A DNA stretch of 64,000 bases from Burkholderiaceae bacterium (GCA_023954045.1 JAMLIR010000009.1:82531-146530); one strand, 5' to 3'. Positions 1-8,781 are shown, counted from the first letter of the stretch. Notes: generated by a model from the letters alone, not told the origin. Translations and numbers: made by a program.

Positions 1-170
1 GGGCCTGGGCGCGGACGGCCCGTGTCGCGGCGCCGCGCGCCGGCGACGCCTGGTACGCCGCGCGGCTCGACGCGGCGCGCTTCGGATTGCGCTGGCTGCT
101 GCCCGAGATCGACTGGCGCCTGCAGCGCGTGCAGGCCGCCGACGCGCCGCTGCCCTGGGGGCCGGCATGA
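1..170 (+). CDS. C-terminal fragment of an upstream gene, possibly acyl-CoA dehydrogenase
   Basis: An open frame enters from the left edge (first full codon at 3) and ends at TGA 168-170, overlapping the ATG of the next gene in an ATGA junction. The visible 55 residues contain a helical stretch (GDAWYAARLDAARFGLRWLL) followed by LPEIDWRLQRVQA. This resembles the C-terminal helix of acyl-CoA dehydrogenases, where a tail of similar character (ARFYAEHLLP) closes the protein. No catalytic part is visible, so the family call is an inference from a short tail. The 4-base overlap suggests cotranscription with the MarR gene. Confidence 0.4.
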   Translation, partial: AWARTARVAAPRAGDAWYAARLDAARFGLRWLLPEIDWRLQRVQAADAPLPWGPA

Positions 171-652
171 CCGCCCGCCGCGCCGGCGCCGCCGAGTTGC
201 CCGACGCGAAGCAGGGACTCGACCAGTCGTGCCTGGAGCACGTGCTGGGTTACCAGCTCGCGCAGGCGAACGTCCCGATCCGCAAGGTGTTCGTCAAGCA
301 CATCGGCGAGCCGCTGCAGCTGAGCACCGTCGAGTTCACCGTGCTGTCGCTGGTCGCGCACAACAGCGGCGTCACGCCGAAGCAGTTGTCGCAGGCGCTG
401 GCAGTGTCGGCGCCGAACATCACCACGCTGCTCGACCGGCTCGAGCAGCGCGAGTTGCTGACGCGCGTGCGCAGCGAAACCGACCGGCGCGCCCAGGAGA
501 TCCACCTCACGCGCAAGGGCAGCGCGCTGGCGCGCAAGGCGACCGAGGTGTCGCGCACGATGGAGCTCGACGTGCTGCGCCACCTCACGGAGGCGGAGCG
601 CGGCATCCTCGTCGAGCTGCTGCAGAAAGTGGCGCGCCATCGGCGCGTGTGA
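167..652 (+). CDS. MarR-family transcriptional regulator
   Basis: A 161-residue DNA-binding protein. A winged helix-turn-helix spans about residues 50-120: the recognition region follows GVTPKQLSQALAVSAPNITT, and the wing contains DRRAQEIHLTRKG (106-118), the DRR...LT.KG pattern typical of MarR. Flanking helices would form the dimer interface. MarR proteins usually repress catabolic or efflux genes and release DNA on binding a phenolic ligand. It starts inside the stop of the preceding gene and converges on the ubiD-TRAP operon, so a link to that aromatic-acid-type system is plausible but not shown. Length is normal. Confidence 0.9.
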   Translation: MTARRAGAAELPDAKQGLDQSCLEHVLGYQLAQANVPIRKVFVKHIGEPLQLSTVEFTVLSLVAHNSGVTPKQLSQALAVSAPNITTLLDRLEQRELLTRVRSETDRRAQEIHLTRKGSALARKATEVSRTMELDVLRHLTEAERGILVELLQKVARHRRV

Positions 653-679
653 GCGGGCGCCGAAGGGCGCCGACGGCCG

Positions 680-1981
680 CTACAGCAGCGCCTTCGGCAG
701 GAACAGCACCGTCTCGGGGAAGACCCACATCAGCGCCAGGCAGGCGACGTAGGCCAGCATGAAGTAGGCAACCCCGAGGAAGATCGTGTGGATCGGCACG
801 TCGGGCGCCAGGCCGTTGACGATGAACACGTTGACCCCCACCGGCGGCGTGACCGCGCCCATCGTCGTGACCACGGTGAGCACGATCGTGAACCAGGTCG
901 GGTCGTAGCCGAGCGCCGCGGCCATCGGGAAGAAGATCGGCACGGTCACGACCAGGAACCCCAGCGCGTCCATCAGGCAGCCGCCGACCAGGTAGATGGC
1001 CACGACGACCATCATGATCGCCAGCGGCGGCACCGGCAGCGCCGCCGCCCAGTCGGCCAGCTCGAACGGCAGCCGCGAGACGGTCAGGAAGCGGCCGAAC
1101 AGCACCGCGCCGGTGATCATCAGGACCACCATCGACGAGATGCGCAGCGTCTCCGACGCCGACAGCACGATCTCCTTCAGCGACAGCCGGCGCCGCGCCA
1201 CGCCGATCACCAGCGCGCCGAACGCGCCGGCGGCGCCGGCCTCGGTCGGCGTGAACCAGCCGACGTAGAGCCCGCCGATCACCAGCACGAACAGGATCAG
1301 CGTCTCGACGACGCCGGACAGCGAGGCGAGCTTCTCGCGCATCGACGTCGCCGGTCCGGGCGGGCCGAGCTCGGGCCGGCGCACGCACATCCACAACACG
1401 GTCGCGAGGAACAGCGCGGTGAGGATCAGGCCGGGGACGATGCCGGCGAGGAACAGCTTCAGCAGCGACTGCTCGGTCTGCACCGCGATCACGATCATCA
1501 CGACGCTGGGCGGGATCACGACGCCGAGCGTGCCGCCGACCGCGACCGCGCCGGTGGCCAGTGCGCGGTCGTAGCCGTAGCGACGCATCGACGGCAGCGC
1601 GATCGTGCCCATCGTGGCCGCGGTGGCCGAATTCGAGCCGCAGATCGCCGAGAACCCGGCGCAGGCGGTGATCGTCGTGCAGGCGAGCCCGCCCGGCATG
1701 CGCCCGAACCACTTGTAGGCGGCGTCGTAGAGCCGCTCGGTGACGCCGGCGCGGTAGGCGAACTGGCCCATCAGCACGAACAGCGGCACGACGCTGAGCC
1801 CGTACGACGAGAACTGCTCCCAGACGTTGGTCGACAGCAGGTGCGTCGCGGCCGGCACCGACAGCAGGTAGGCGTTGCCGAGCACGCCGGCCAGCAGCAT
1901 CGCGAAGCCGATCGGCATGCCGAACAGCATCAGCGCGAACATCACCACCAGGCCGATGACGGCGATCGTGACCGGGTCCAT
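680..1981 (-). CDS. dctM: TRAP transporter large permease (DctM-like)
   Basis: A 433-residue very hydrophobic protein, the size of DctM, with about 12 membrane segments. The N-terminus (MDPVTIAVIGLVVMFALMLF) and the GMPIGFAML stretch are typical of TRAP large subunits, as are the repeated P-P-(S/V) re-entrant motifs (IPPSVV, TPPVGVN). It forms the sodium-driven channel for the substrate delivered by DctP, with the small subunit DctQ. ATG 1981 is chosen because GAGGAGAACG precedes it; longer in-frame starts lie inside dctQ. It is the last gene of the minus-strand ubiD-dctP-dctQ-dctM operon. Confidence 0.93.
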   Translation of the reverse strand: MDPVTIAVIGLVVMFALMLFGMPIGFAMLLAGVLGNAYLLSVPAATHLLSTNVWEQFSSYGLSVVPLFVLMGQFAYRAGVTERLYDAAYKWFGRMPGGLACTTITACAGFSAICGSNSATAATMGTIALPSMRRYGYDRALATGAVAVGGTLGVVIPPSVVMIVIAVQTEQSLLKLFLAGIVPGLILTALFLATVLWMCVRRPELGPPGPATSMREKLASLSGVVETLILFVLVIGGLYVGWFTPTEAGAAGAFGALVIGVARRRLSLKEIVLSASETLRISSMVVLMITGAVLFGRFLTVSRLPFELADWAAALPVPPLAIMMVVVAIYLVGGCLMDALGFLVVTVPIFFPMAAALGYDPTWFTIVLTVVTTMGAVTPPVGVNVFIVNGLAPDVPIHTIFLGVAYFMLAYVACLALMWVFPETVLFLPKALL

Positions 1982-2010
1982 CGTTCTCCTCGTCGCGGCC
2001 CCGATGCCGC

Positions 2011-2511
2011 CTACCAGCTCTGGCGCTGCGCCGCCCGCAGCCGCGCCACCGACCGGAGGAAGTCGACCAGCAGCGCGAGCGCAAGCCCTGCAGCGCCCGC
2101 GGCCACGACGTAGACCCACGGATAGACGACCGCCTTCAGCGTCTCCGACAGCGATCCGGTCTCGTGCAGCACCCGGCCGTAGCGCGCGAGGTACCAGGCG
2201 AGGGCTGCGAACAGCAGCAGCGCGAGCAGGCTCGTCAGCAGTTCGACGGCGGCGCGCGCGCGGCCCTGCAGGCGGGTGGTCAGCAGGTCGATCGCGACGT
2301 GCCCGCGGTGCTGCTGGGTGTAGCCGAGCGCGAGCGCCATCGCCGCCGCCGACAGCCAGCCGATGATCTCGTAGGATCCCGCTACCGGTCGCCCGAGCGC
2401 GCGCAGCACCATGTCGGCGACGGTGAACACCATCATCGCGATCAGCGCGAGGCCGGCCCCCCAGGCCAGCCCCCGGTTCACGAACGCGTCGAACCTCTCG
2501 AGCCAGGACAT
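2011..2511 (-). CDS. dctQ: TRAP transporter small permease (DctQ-like)
   Basis: About 166 residues with four membrane segments, the DctQ topology. Recognisable DctQ features are the first segment (LIAMMVFTVADMVLRALG), the conserved GSYEIIGWLSAAAMALALGY stretch, and the HV.ID motif (GHVAIDLL) near the second segment. It bridges the large permease and the periplasmic binding protein. ATG 2511 is used; an in-frame GTG at 2523 would add four residues, and neither has a clear Shine-Dalgarno. It lies between dctP (ends 2528) and dctM (starts 1981). Confidence 0.9.
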   Translation of the reverse strand: MSWLERFDAFVNRGLAWGAGLALIAMMVFTVADMVLRALGRPVAGSYEIIGWLSAAAMALALGYTQQHRGHVAIDLLTTRLQGRARAAVELLTSLLALLLFAALAWYLARYGRVLHETGSLSETLKAVVYPWVYVVAAGAAGLALALLVDFLRSVARLRAAQRQSW

Positions 2512-2527
2512 CCGCGGGCGCACCCGC

Positions 2528-3583
2528 TCACTGCTTCATGTACTGGTCGCGCAGCTCGCGCATCCGCGCGAGGTACTTCGCCGCAGGCAGGCCCTTGGCG
2601 CTCATCTCCTTGACCCACTCGTCTTCCATCGGCTTGAGCTTGGCGTCCCAGGCCGCGCGCTCCTGCGCGGAGACGGGAACGATCTGCAGGTTGTGGGTCT
2701 TCTTCGCCCACTCGAGCGCGCCGCCGACGTTCTGCTTGTCGTGATACTGGCCGGTCCAGACGGCCATCTCGGGGCCGAGCTCGTCGATCACCTTCTTCAC
2801 GTCGGCCGGCAGCGCGTCGAAGCGCTTGCGATCCATCACCGCGGCGAAGGTCACGACCACCGTCGGGTAGTCGGTCACGTACTTCAGCGTCTCGGCGAGC
2901 TTGAAATCCTGCAGCACTTCGCGCGAGGTCATCGTGCCGTCGATGACGCCGGTCTGCACCGATTGCGGCACCTCGGGCATCGGCATGCCGACCGGTGCCG
3001 CGCCGAGCGCCTTGAGCACCGGCACGCCGGTGCCCGCGGCGCGCAGCTTCATGCCGGCCAGCTCGGCTGCGGTGCCTGCCGGCTTGCGCGACTGGATGTA
3101 GCCCGGCTCGGTGGTGAACATCGCGATCACCTTGAAGTTCTCGAATTCCTTGGGCTGGAACTCTTTCGTGATCTCCCACAGCACGCGGCTGGCCACCGTC
3201 GCGTTCGGGAAGCCGACCGGCAGCGAGACGCCGGAGGTCAGCGGGAAGCGGCCCGGATCGTACGACGGCGCGCCAAGGCCGATGTCGGCCACGCCCTTGG
3301 TCACGCCGTCGTACATCTCGCGCGCGCCGAGCAGCGTGCCGGCGGGGAAGGTCTTCACCGCGACCTTGCCGTTGGTGCGCTTGGTAATTTCTTCGGCCCA
3401 GTGCGCCATCTGCTTGCCGGGGAAGGTGCCGGCCGGTGCGAAGAACGCGTAGGTCAGGTTGATCTCGGCGGCCTTCGCGGCCAGCGGCGCGGCCAGGGCC
3501 ATGGCGCCGGCAACCAGCGACGCGGCGAGGCGCCTCGTCATGGGGCCGGGCGCGGAAAGCGGTAGCGACTGCATGCGGATCAT
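2528..3583 (-). CDS. dctP: TRAP transporter substrate-binding protein (DctP family)
   Basis: A 351-residue periplasmic solute receptor. A basic N-terminus followed by LAASLVAGAMALAAPLAAKA is a signal peptide with cleavage near AKA. The mature part starts INLTYAFF and contains RAAGTGVPVLKALGAAPVGM and the conserved MPEVPQSVQTGVIDG, which in DctP proteins surrounds the arginine that binds a carboxylate ligand. ATG 3583 has a strong Shine-Dalgarno (GAGGTGAG) that overlaps the ubiD stop; ATG 3541, nearer the signal peptide, has none. The ligand is probably an organic acid, consistent with the adjacent decarboxylase. Confidence 0.93.
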   Translation of the reverse strand: MIRMQSLPLSAPGPMTRRLAASLVAGAMALAAPLAAKAAEINLTYAFFAPAGTFPGKQMAHWAEEITKRTNGKVAVKTFPAGTLLGAREMYDGVTKGVADIGLGAPSYDPGRFPLTSGVSLPVGFPNATVASRVLWEITKEFQPKEFENFKVIAMFTTEPGYIQSRKPAGTAAELAGMKLRAAGTGVPVLKALGAAPVGMPMPEVPQSVQTGVIDGTMTSREVLQDFKLAETLKYVTDYPTVVVTFAAVMDRKRFDALPADVKKVIDELGPEMAVWTGQYHDKQNVGGALEWAKKTHNLQIVPVSAQERAAWDAKLKPMEDEWVKEMSAKGLPAAKYLARMRELRDQYMKQ

Positions 3584-3592
3584 GGTCTCACC

Positions 3593-4999
3593 TCACTGTT
3601 GTCGGGTCGAAGCGGTTGGCGGAATGACCAGGTCGACGCCGTCCAGGCTCGTCGGCCTGACCCTGGCGCGGTCGTAGTTGGGCGTGTGCGGGAACGGGCG
3701 CGTGGCGTCGAAGCCGACCTTGGCGCCGAGGTAGTTCGGGAACGACGGGTTCAGCCCGTGCCCGAACACGTTGTCGATCACCATGATTCCCTTCGCCGGG
3801 TCGAGCCGGGTCGCCATTGCCCACTCGATGTCGGCAGGATCGCGGATGTCGACGTCGTCGTCGACGACGGTGACCATCTTCAGCGGCGGAAACGCGGCGA
3901 AAGCCGCCATCAGCGCCTGCTTCGCCCAGCCGGCGCGCTTGTGTGCGATCTGCACCACCGCGTGGTAGAAGCCGCAGCCGCCGTGCGAGAAGTAGACGTC
4001 CTTCACGCCCGGCACCTGCTTCTGCAGCAGCGCCAGCACGTTCGCCTCGCCGAGCAGCCCGACCGAGTTGTAGACCTCGACGCCGGACAGGATGGTCTGG
4101 AACACGGGCTGCCGGCGCCGGTGAATGCGGTGCACGCGCACCAGCGGCCGCGGCGCGACGGTGGCGTAGTAGCCGGTGACCTCGGCGAACGGCCCTTCGT
4201 CGTGCAGTTCGCCCGGCACCATCTCGCACTCGAGCGCGAACATCGCGTGCGCGACCATCTCGACCGGCGACGTGGTGCCGCGCACCAGCTGCAGCGGCTG
4301 GCCGTGGAACTCGCTGGCGATGCCCAGCTCGTCGGTGTCGATCGGCGCGGCCTCGGCCGGCGTGGCGGCCGAGAAGTGCAGCCCCGGGCCGACGCCGACG
4401 TTCAGCGTGAACGGCAGCGACTGCCCGAGCCGCGCCGCCTTTTCGAGGTAGGTCTCGAGGTGCCGGCCGGCGTCGATGTTGACGGCCAGCCGGTCCTTGC
4501 CGATCACCATGAAGCGCTGGATCGACGCGTTGCGCACGCCGGTCTCGGGGTCGCGCGCGATGACCACCGCCGCATCGAAATATGGCCCGCCGTCCTGCTC
4601 GGCGTGGATCGGCACCGGCAGCTTCGACAGGTCGACGCCCGGTTCGGTGACCTGCAGCACCGGCCCGGTGTCGACGACGACCGGATCGACCGGGCGCTGC
4701 TGCCAGTTGCGGATGCACTGCGAGACGTGCTGCGGCAGCGCGTGCTCGGGGCGCCCGAAGAGATCGGCGAGCAGCTCGCGCGACCAGTACAGGCCGGTGA
4801 AGACCGGGTAGCGGCTGCCCTTCACCTTCTCGAACAGCACCGCCTGCGGCCGACCCTCGAAATGCGCGGCAATCGACGCGAGCTGCCAGGCAGGGTCGAC
4901 TTCGGAGCGAACGCGAACCAGCCGCCCGCGCCGGTCGAGCGTCTTGATGATCGCGCCGAGGTCGGCGACGACGGGCACGCCGGGCGCGCTGCCGGCCAT
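3593..4999 (-). CDS. UbiD-family decarboxylase
   Basis: A 468-residue prenylated-FMN-dependent (de)carboxylase, normal UbiD length. Visible family signatures include VARDPETGVRNASIQR-type sequence (IARDPETGVRNAS) and the segment EMVPGELHDEGPFAEVTGYYA, which carries the acidic catalytic residues and the GPF...TGYY motif. Members decarboxylate aromatic or unsaturated acids, or act reversibly as carboxylases. ATG 4999 is chosen for its excellent ribosome site (AGGAGGGGACC); longer in-frame starts have none. It is the first gene of an operon with dctPQM, only 9 bases before dctP, so its substrate is probably the acid imported by that TRAP system. No UbiX-type prenyltransferase is present in the window. 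Confidence 0.9.
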   Translation of the reverse strand: MAGSAPGVPVVADLGAIIKTLDRRGRLVRVRSEVDPAWQLASIAAHFEGRPQAVLFEKVKGSRYPVFTGLYWSRELLADLFGRPEHALPQHVSQCIRNWQQRPVDPVVVDTGPVLQVTEPGVDLSKLPVPIHAEQDGGPYFDAAVVIARDPETGVRNASIQRFMVIGKDRLAVNIDAGRHLETYLEKAARLGQSLPFTLNVGVGPGLHFSAATPAEAAPIDTDELGIASEFHGQPLQLVRGTTSPVEMVAHAMFALECEMVPGELHDEGPFAEVTGYYATVAPRPLVRVHRIHRRRQPVFQTILSGVEVYNSVGLLGEANVLALLQKQVPGVKDVYFSHGGCGFYHAVVQIAHKRAGWAKQALMAAFAAFPPLKMVTVVDDDVDIRDPADIEWAMATRLDPAKGIMVIDNVFGHGLNPSFPNYLGAKVGFDATRPFPHTPNYDRARVRPTSLDGVDLVIPPTASTRQQ

Positions 5000-5183
5000 G
5001 GTCCCCTCCTGGTTGTCGTTGCGCCCCCAGAGCGGCGCGTGCGCGGTCATCGGGAGGGGCGATCGTTTGGCTGCATGGTAGTGGATGCGTCGGCGGGTGT
5101 GAAGTGCGCGAATCACCGCGGCAGTCGCCCGCCGATCGTCGTAGGCTGGCGCCTGCGGGCCGTGGCACGGCGAGGAGGAGCGA

Positions 5184-5813
5184 GTGAACCGAAGAGCGAT
5201 TGTCCTGATTTCGATCATTGCCGCGGCGACCGCGGCCGCCCTCGCGGGCCTGCCCCCGGGTTCGACCGCGCAGGCGCAGGCACAGGCGCAAGCGGTCGAC
5301 ATGGCCGGCATGCGGCGCGGCATGGAACTGCTGCAGGGGCAGATGGCGCTGATGACGCCCGAGCTGGCCGAACGGGCCAACGCGCTCTCGCCCGAGATCA
5401 AGCAGTTCCTGATGCAGGTGGCGCTCAAGCATTCCCGCCAGAGCGACCGGCTGACGCTCAGGCAGGTGATGCACGAGATCCTCGCCGACTACCAGGCGGT
5501 CGGCGCTGCGATCGCGGTCGACAACGGCGAGCTCGCAGCGGAGGCTGCGCGTCGAATCGCCGATCACCGGCTGCCGCGCGGCGGCATGCTGCCCTACCTG
5601 CCGATCGACAAGGTGTCGACGCAGGCGCTGTCGGTGCTTCCGGCGATGGAGGAGGCGGTCGAGGGCGGCGCGCGCCAGCTGGCGGCGGCCGCCGAGCGGG
5701 GCGACATGGCAGCGGCCGCGCAGCACTTCGGCACCGTCACCGCCGGTTGCGTGGCGTGCCACGCGCACTTCCGGGGACAGCCTGGCGTCTCGCCCCGGCT
5801 GCGCGCGCGCTAG
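5184..5813 (+). CDS. periplasmic c-type cytochrome (cytochrome c'-like)
   Basis: A 209-residue exported protein. It has an N-terminal signal (IVLISIIAAATAAALAG) followed by a QAQAQAQA run near the cleavage site. The rest is helical, with a single heme c attachment motif CVACH (189-193) close to the C-terminus. That position is typical of cytochrome c' and related four-helix proteins, in which the heme lies at the end of the last helix. The function could be electron transfer or NO/CO binding; no dedicated partner is adjacent. GTG 5184 has GGAGGAGCGA before it. Divergent from ubiD. Confidence 0.8.
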   Translation: MNRRAIVLISIIAAATAAALAGLPPGSTAQAQAQAQAVDMAGMRRGMELLQGQMALMTPELAERANALSPEIKQFLMQVALKHSRQSDRLTLRQVMHEILADYQAVGAAIAVDNGELAAEAARRIADHRLPRGGMLPYLPIDKVSTQALSVLPAMEEAVEGGARQLAAAAERGDMAAAAQHFGTVTAGCVACHAHFRGQPGVSPRLRAR

Positions 5814-5844
5814 GCGCGGCCCCGTCCCCTGCGAGGGCCGGCGA

Positions 5845-7182
5845 TCAGCGCCCGACCGTCGCCGGGTGCCGCTTGCCGGCGCCGGAACCGCGCGCCAGGC
5901 ACCAGGTCGCGAAGTCGCCGGGTGCGAGCGCGGCCGAGACGAACCAGCCCTGCGCGATGTCGCACCCGAGCGCACGCAGCGCCTGTTCGGACGCCTCGTC
6001 CTCGACGCCCTCGGCGACTGCGTGCATCCCGAACGTATGCGCGAGGTCGACCAGCGACTGCACGATGCGCAGGTCGGCCGCTTCCGAGTTCACGCTTCGG
6101 ACGAACGACTGGTCGATCTTCAGCTCGTCGAACGAGAACTGGCGCAGGTAGGTGTATGGCGAGTATCCGGTGCCGAAGTCATCGATCGAGAGCCTGCAAC
6201 CGAGCCGCTTGAGCTGGTTCATCGTCTCGCGGGCGACCTGCTGGTTGCGGATCAGCGCGCTCTCGGTCAGCTCGAGCGTCAGCCGGCCGGCCGGGATGTC
6301 CCAGGTGTCGAGCGCCTGCGACACCATCAGCGGCAGGCTCGGGTCCGAGAGCGTCGCCGCCGAGAGATTGACCGCCACCGCGACGTCGAGTCCCAGCGCG
6401 TCCCAGCCCGACATCTGTCGCAGCGTCGTGTGAAGCGTGAAGCGGGTCAGCTGCAGGATCAGGTCGCGCTTCTCGCAGATCGCGACGATGGACTCCGGGT
6501 TGACCGCGCGGCCGTCGGAATGCCGCCAGCGGATCAACGCCTCGGCCGACCGACATTGCCCGCTGCGCAGGTCGACCTGCGGCTGGAAGTGCACTTCGAG
6601 ATCGTTGCCGTCGAGGGCGCGGGCCAGGTCGTGCTCGAGCTTCCTCTGCATCGGCGCGTTGTCGCGGGTCGCGCGCACGCGGCGCACCTGGATGCGCCTG
6701 TCGCCGTGGCTGGCGCGCGCCGCGCTCGCCTCGGTCGCAACCGCGAGCACCGACAGCGCGTCGATGTCGTCCGTTGCCGCGACCCAGGCGATGCCGACCG
6801 AAGGGTCGAGCTCGATCGACGCGGCGGGGTGCTGCGGATGAGGCGCCGTGATCGGCCGGCGAAGCCGCTCGAGCAGCGTGCGGCCGGCAAGCTCGGCCAG
6901 CGATTCGCTCGGGAGGTCGGCGAGCAGCACCCAGAGTTCCTCGCGCGACGCGAACGCGTAGCGATCGGCGGGACGCAGCACGGCCTCGACCCGGCGCTCC
7001 ACCTCGGCGAGCACGGCGCGCTCGACTCGACCGCGGCCGATCGCCAGCAGCCGGTCCGAGGGGCTCAATTCGATCGCGAGCAGCGCAGTGCGGGCGCCGT
7101 CGGCGCGCGCCGTCCGCTCTCCGAGAAGCCGCAGCAACTCGCCCGGCCGCAGCCGCGGCGATGCGCGCTCAGGCCGGCGCAA
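5845..7182 (-). CDS. EAL-domain cyclic-di-GMP phosphodiesterase with degenerate GGDEF
   Basis: About 445 residues. The N-terminal half looks like a GGDEF fold whose signature is lost: the loop reads ASREELWVLL (SREEL at 79-83), so diguanylate cyclase activity is unlikely. The C-terminal EAL domain looks intact: EALIRW (EAL 214-216), ELTES (304-308), DDFGTGYS (334-341), KID (355-357) and EGVE (391-394) supply the metal-binding and catalytic residues. It should hydrolyse cyclic-di-GMP in the cytosol. TTG 7182 has GAGGAG seven bases upstream; ATG 7218 is an alternative without a ribosome site. The start lies inside the 3' end of the HD-GYP gene, indicating translational coupling. Confidence 0.88.
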   Translation of the reverse strand: MRRPERASPRLRPGELLRLLGERTARADGARTALLAIELSPSDRLLAIGRGRVERAVLAEVERRVEAVLRPADRYAFASREELWVLLADLPSESLAELAGRTLLERLRRPITAPHPQHPAASIELDPSVGIAWVAATDDIDALSVLAVATEASAARASHGDRRIQVRRVRATRDNAPMQRKLEHDLARALDGNDLEVHFQPQVDLRSGQCRSAEALIRWRHSDGRAVNPESIVAICEKRDLILQLTRFTLHTTLRQMSGWDALGLDVAVAVNLSAATLSDPSLPLMVSQALDTWDIPAGRLTLELTESALIRNQQVARETMNQLKRLGCRLSIDDFGTGYSPYTYLRQFSFDELKIDQSFVRSVNSEAADLRIVQSLVDLAHTFGMHAVAEGVEDEASEQALRALGCDIAQGWFVSAALAPGDFATWCLARGSGAGKRHPATVGR

Positions 7183-8635
7183 GGATCGACTCCTCGGGGG
7201 CCGCACTCTCGTCCGCATAGTATTCGCGGGGGCGAAGCCCACGTGCCCCGCTCGGAAGGCCGCGGGCGATGCGGACCGGGTGCCCGGTGCCATCGACCGG
7301 GCCATTGAGCAGGTCGCGCTCGAAGGGCTCGTCCAGCTGGTTTCCCTTGGTATCGGTCAGCACCAGCACGCGCGGCTCGAGGCGGCGCACCCGGTTGTGC
7401 GCCAGCACGATCGCCGCCTCGCCGTTCGAGAGCTCGATCAGGCTGCCGACCGGGAACACGCCGATCGCCTGGACGAACTGCTCGAGCAGCGGCTCGTGGA
7501 ACGACGTGCCGCACCACTGGTACATCTGCATCAGCGCGTCGTGCGGCGACACCGCCCTCGCGTACGGCCGGTCGGAAATCAGTGCGGCGAAGCAGTCGGC
7601 GATCGCGGTCATGCGTCCGAAGATGCCGATTTCCTTGCCCTTGAGCCCGTGCGGATAGCCGGAGCCGTCGAGCCGCTCGTGGTGCTGCATGATCCCCTGC
7701 TCGACGACGCGGTCGAGCGACATGCTCTTGCGCAGCGCCTCGACACCGATCTGCACATGGCGCTTGACCACCGCGTGCTCGGCGGGCGTGAGCATCCCCG
7801 GCTTCTCGAGCAGCGCGCGCGGCAGGCGGATCTTGCCGACGTCGGCGAGCATCCCGATCTGCCCGAGGCGGACCAGGTCGTCGCGCGGAAAGCCGATGTG
7901 GCGGCCGAGCGCGATCAGGTAGATCGCGACCTTCAGGCAGTGGTGGTAGGTGCTCTTGTCCTGGTCGCGCAGGCGTGCGACCCACAGCATCGCGTCCGGC
8001 GTCTCGACCATGCTCTCGACGAGACCTTCGGCGACTTCGTCGACGTCGCGCAGCTCGGTGTGCGCGTCCTCGCGCAGGTCGTCCATCAGCGCGCGCAGCG
8101 TCTCGGCGCCGCGCGACCAGGACTGGCTCGCGCGGGGAAGTTCGGCCTCGATCGAAACCGGTTCGGCGTATGTTTGCAGCCTCGTGGCCGGCGGCAGTTG
8201 CAGGCTGGCGGCGATCTCGGCCTTCGGCTCGTCGATGCGTTCGCAGGCGCCGCTGCCGCGCGCGCCGCGGCCACGCAGCCAGCCGAACAGTCGGCCGAAC
8301 GCCGACGCGCTTTCGTCGGCGGCCGCACTGCCCGCCGGGGTGCGCCGCGGCCCCGCAGGCACGATATGGCGCGCCTTCGCCGCGCGCCGGTCGGCGAGGG
8401 CGCGGCGCAGCTCGCCGGCGGCCGCGCCGGTCGAGCGTTCGAGGTCGACGTATACGAACTGGCAGTACTGGCGCAGCGTGCTCAGCTGCGCCTTGTCCCT
8501 CACCAGCAGGCCTTCGAGCACGAAAGGGGTGTCGAGCCAGGGGCGGTCGAGCTCCGCGACGAACATCCCGTAGTCGAGCCGGCCTACCGGCAGTCGGACC
8601 CTGGACAGCGAAGAGGGCGTGGGCGGAACGGACAT
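7169..8635 (-). CDS. DUF3391 HD-GYP domain protein with altered HD motif
   Basis: A 488-residue protein. Residues about 10-65 form a DUF3391 domain (VGRLDYGMFVAELDRPWLD, VRDKAQLSTLRQYCQFVYVD). A low-complexity linker follows, then an HD-GYP domain at about 215-400. The GYP signature HHERLDGSGYP (318-328) is intact, but the canonical LLHDIGK reads MLADVGK (LADVGK 263-268), so the histidine of the HD pair is alanine. HD-GYP proteins hydrolyse cyclic-di-GMP via a two- or three-metal site; loss of this ligand suggests reduced activity or a sensor role. It overlaps the downstream EAL gene. Confidence 0.88.
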   Translation of the reverse strand: MSVPPTPSSLSRVRLPVGRLDYGMFVAELDRPWLDTPFVLEGLLVRDKAQLSTLRQYCQFVYVDLERSTGAAAGELRRALADRRAAKARHIVPAGPRRTPAGSAAADESASAFGRLFGWLRGRGARGSGACERIDEPKAEIAASLQLPPATRLQTYAEPVSIEAELPRASQSWSRGAETLRALMDDLREDAHTELRDVDEVAEGLVESMVETPDAMLWVARLRDQDKSTYHHCLKVAIYLIALGRHIGFPRDDLVRLGQIGMLADVGKIRLPRALLEKPGMLTPAEHAVVKRHVQIGVEALRKSMSLDRVVEQGIMQHHERLDGSGYPHGLKGKEIGIFGRMTAIADCFAALISDRPYARAVSPHDALMQMYQWCGTSFHEPLLEQFVQAIGVFPVGSLIELSNGEAAIVLAHNRVRRLEPRVLVLTDTKGNQLDEPFERDLLNGPVDGTGHPVRIARGLPSGARGLRPREYYADESAAPEESILAPA

Positions 8636-8781
8636 CGTTGCGGTGCGGTTCGGTCTCCGGCCATGGTAGGCAACGCGGCAGGCCGCGCCAAGAAAACCGG
8701 CACGCTTTCGACGATGGCCTGCAACGGGCGCCGACGAGTGGCGGCGCCCGCGTCCCGGGCGGTCGACGGCTCGCCCGGCGC

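Noticed and set aside
788-2113. Long open frame on the plus strand opposite dctM, rich in Arg, His, Asp and Gln
   Set aside because: Antisense shadow of high-GC codons; no ribosome site, no domain, and dctM on the other strand is clearly real.
5270-5294. Repeat of CAGGCG-like units encoding QAQAQAQA in the cytochrome
   Set aside because: A short codon-level repeat near a signal-peptide cleavage site; common and not evidence of a CRISPR or mobile element.
3599-6151. An 850-codon plus-strand open frame across ubiD, the cytochrome gene and the EAL gene
   Set aside because: It crosses several real genes, is low in hydrophobic residues and has no recognisable motif; an artefact of GC bias.
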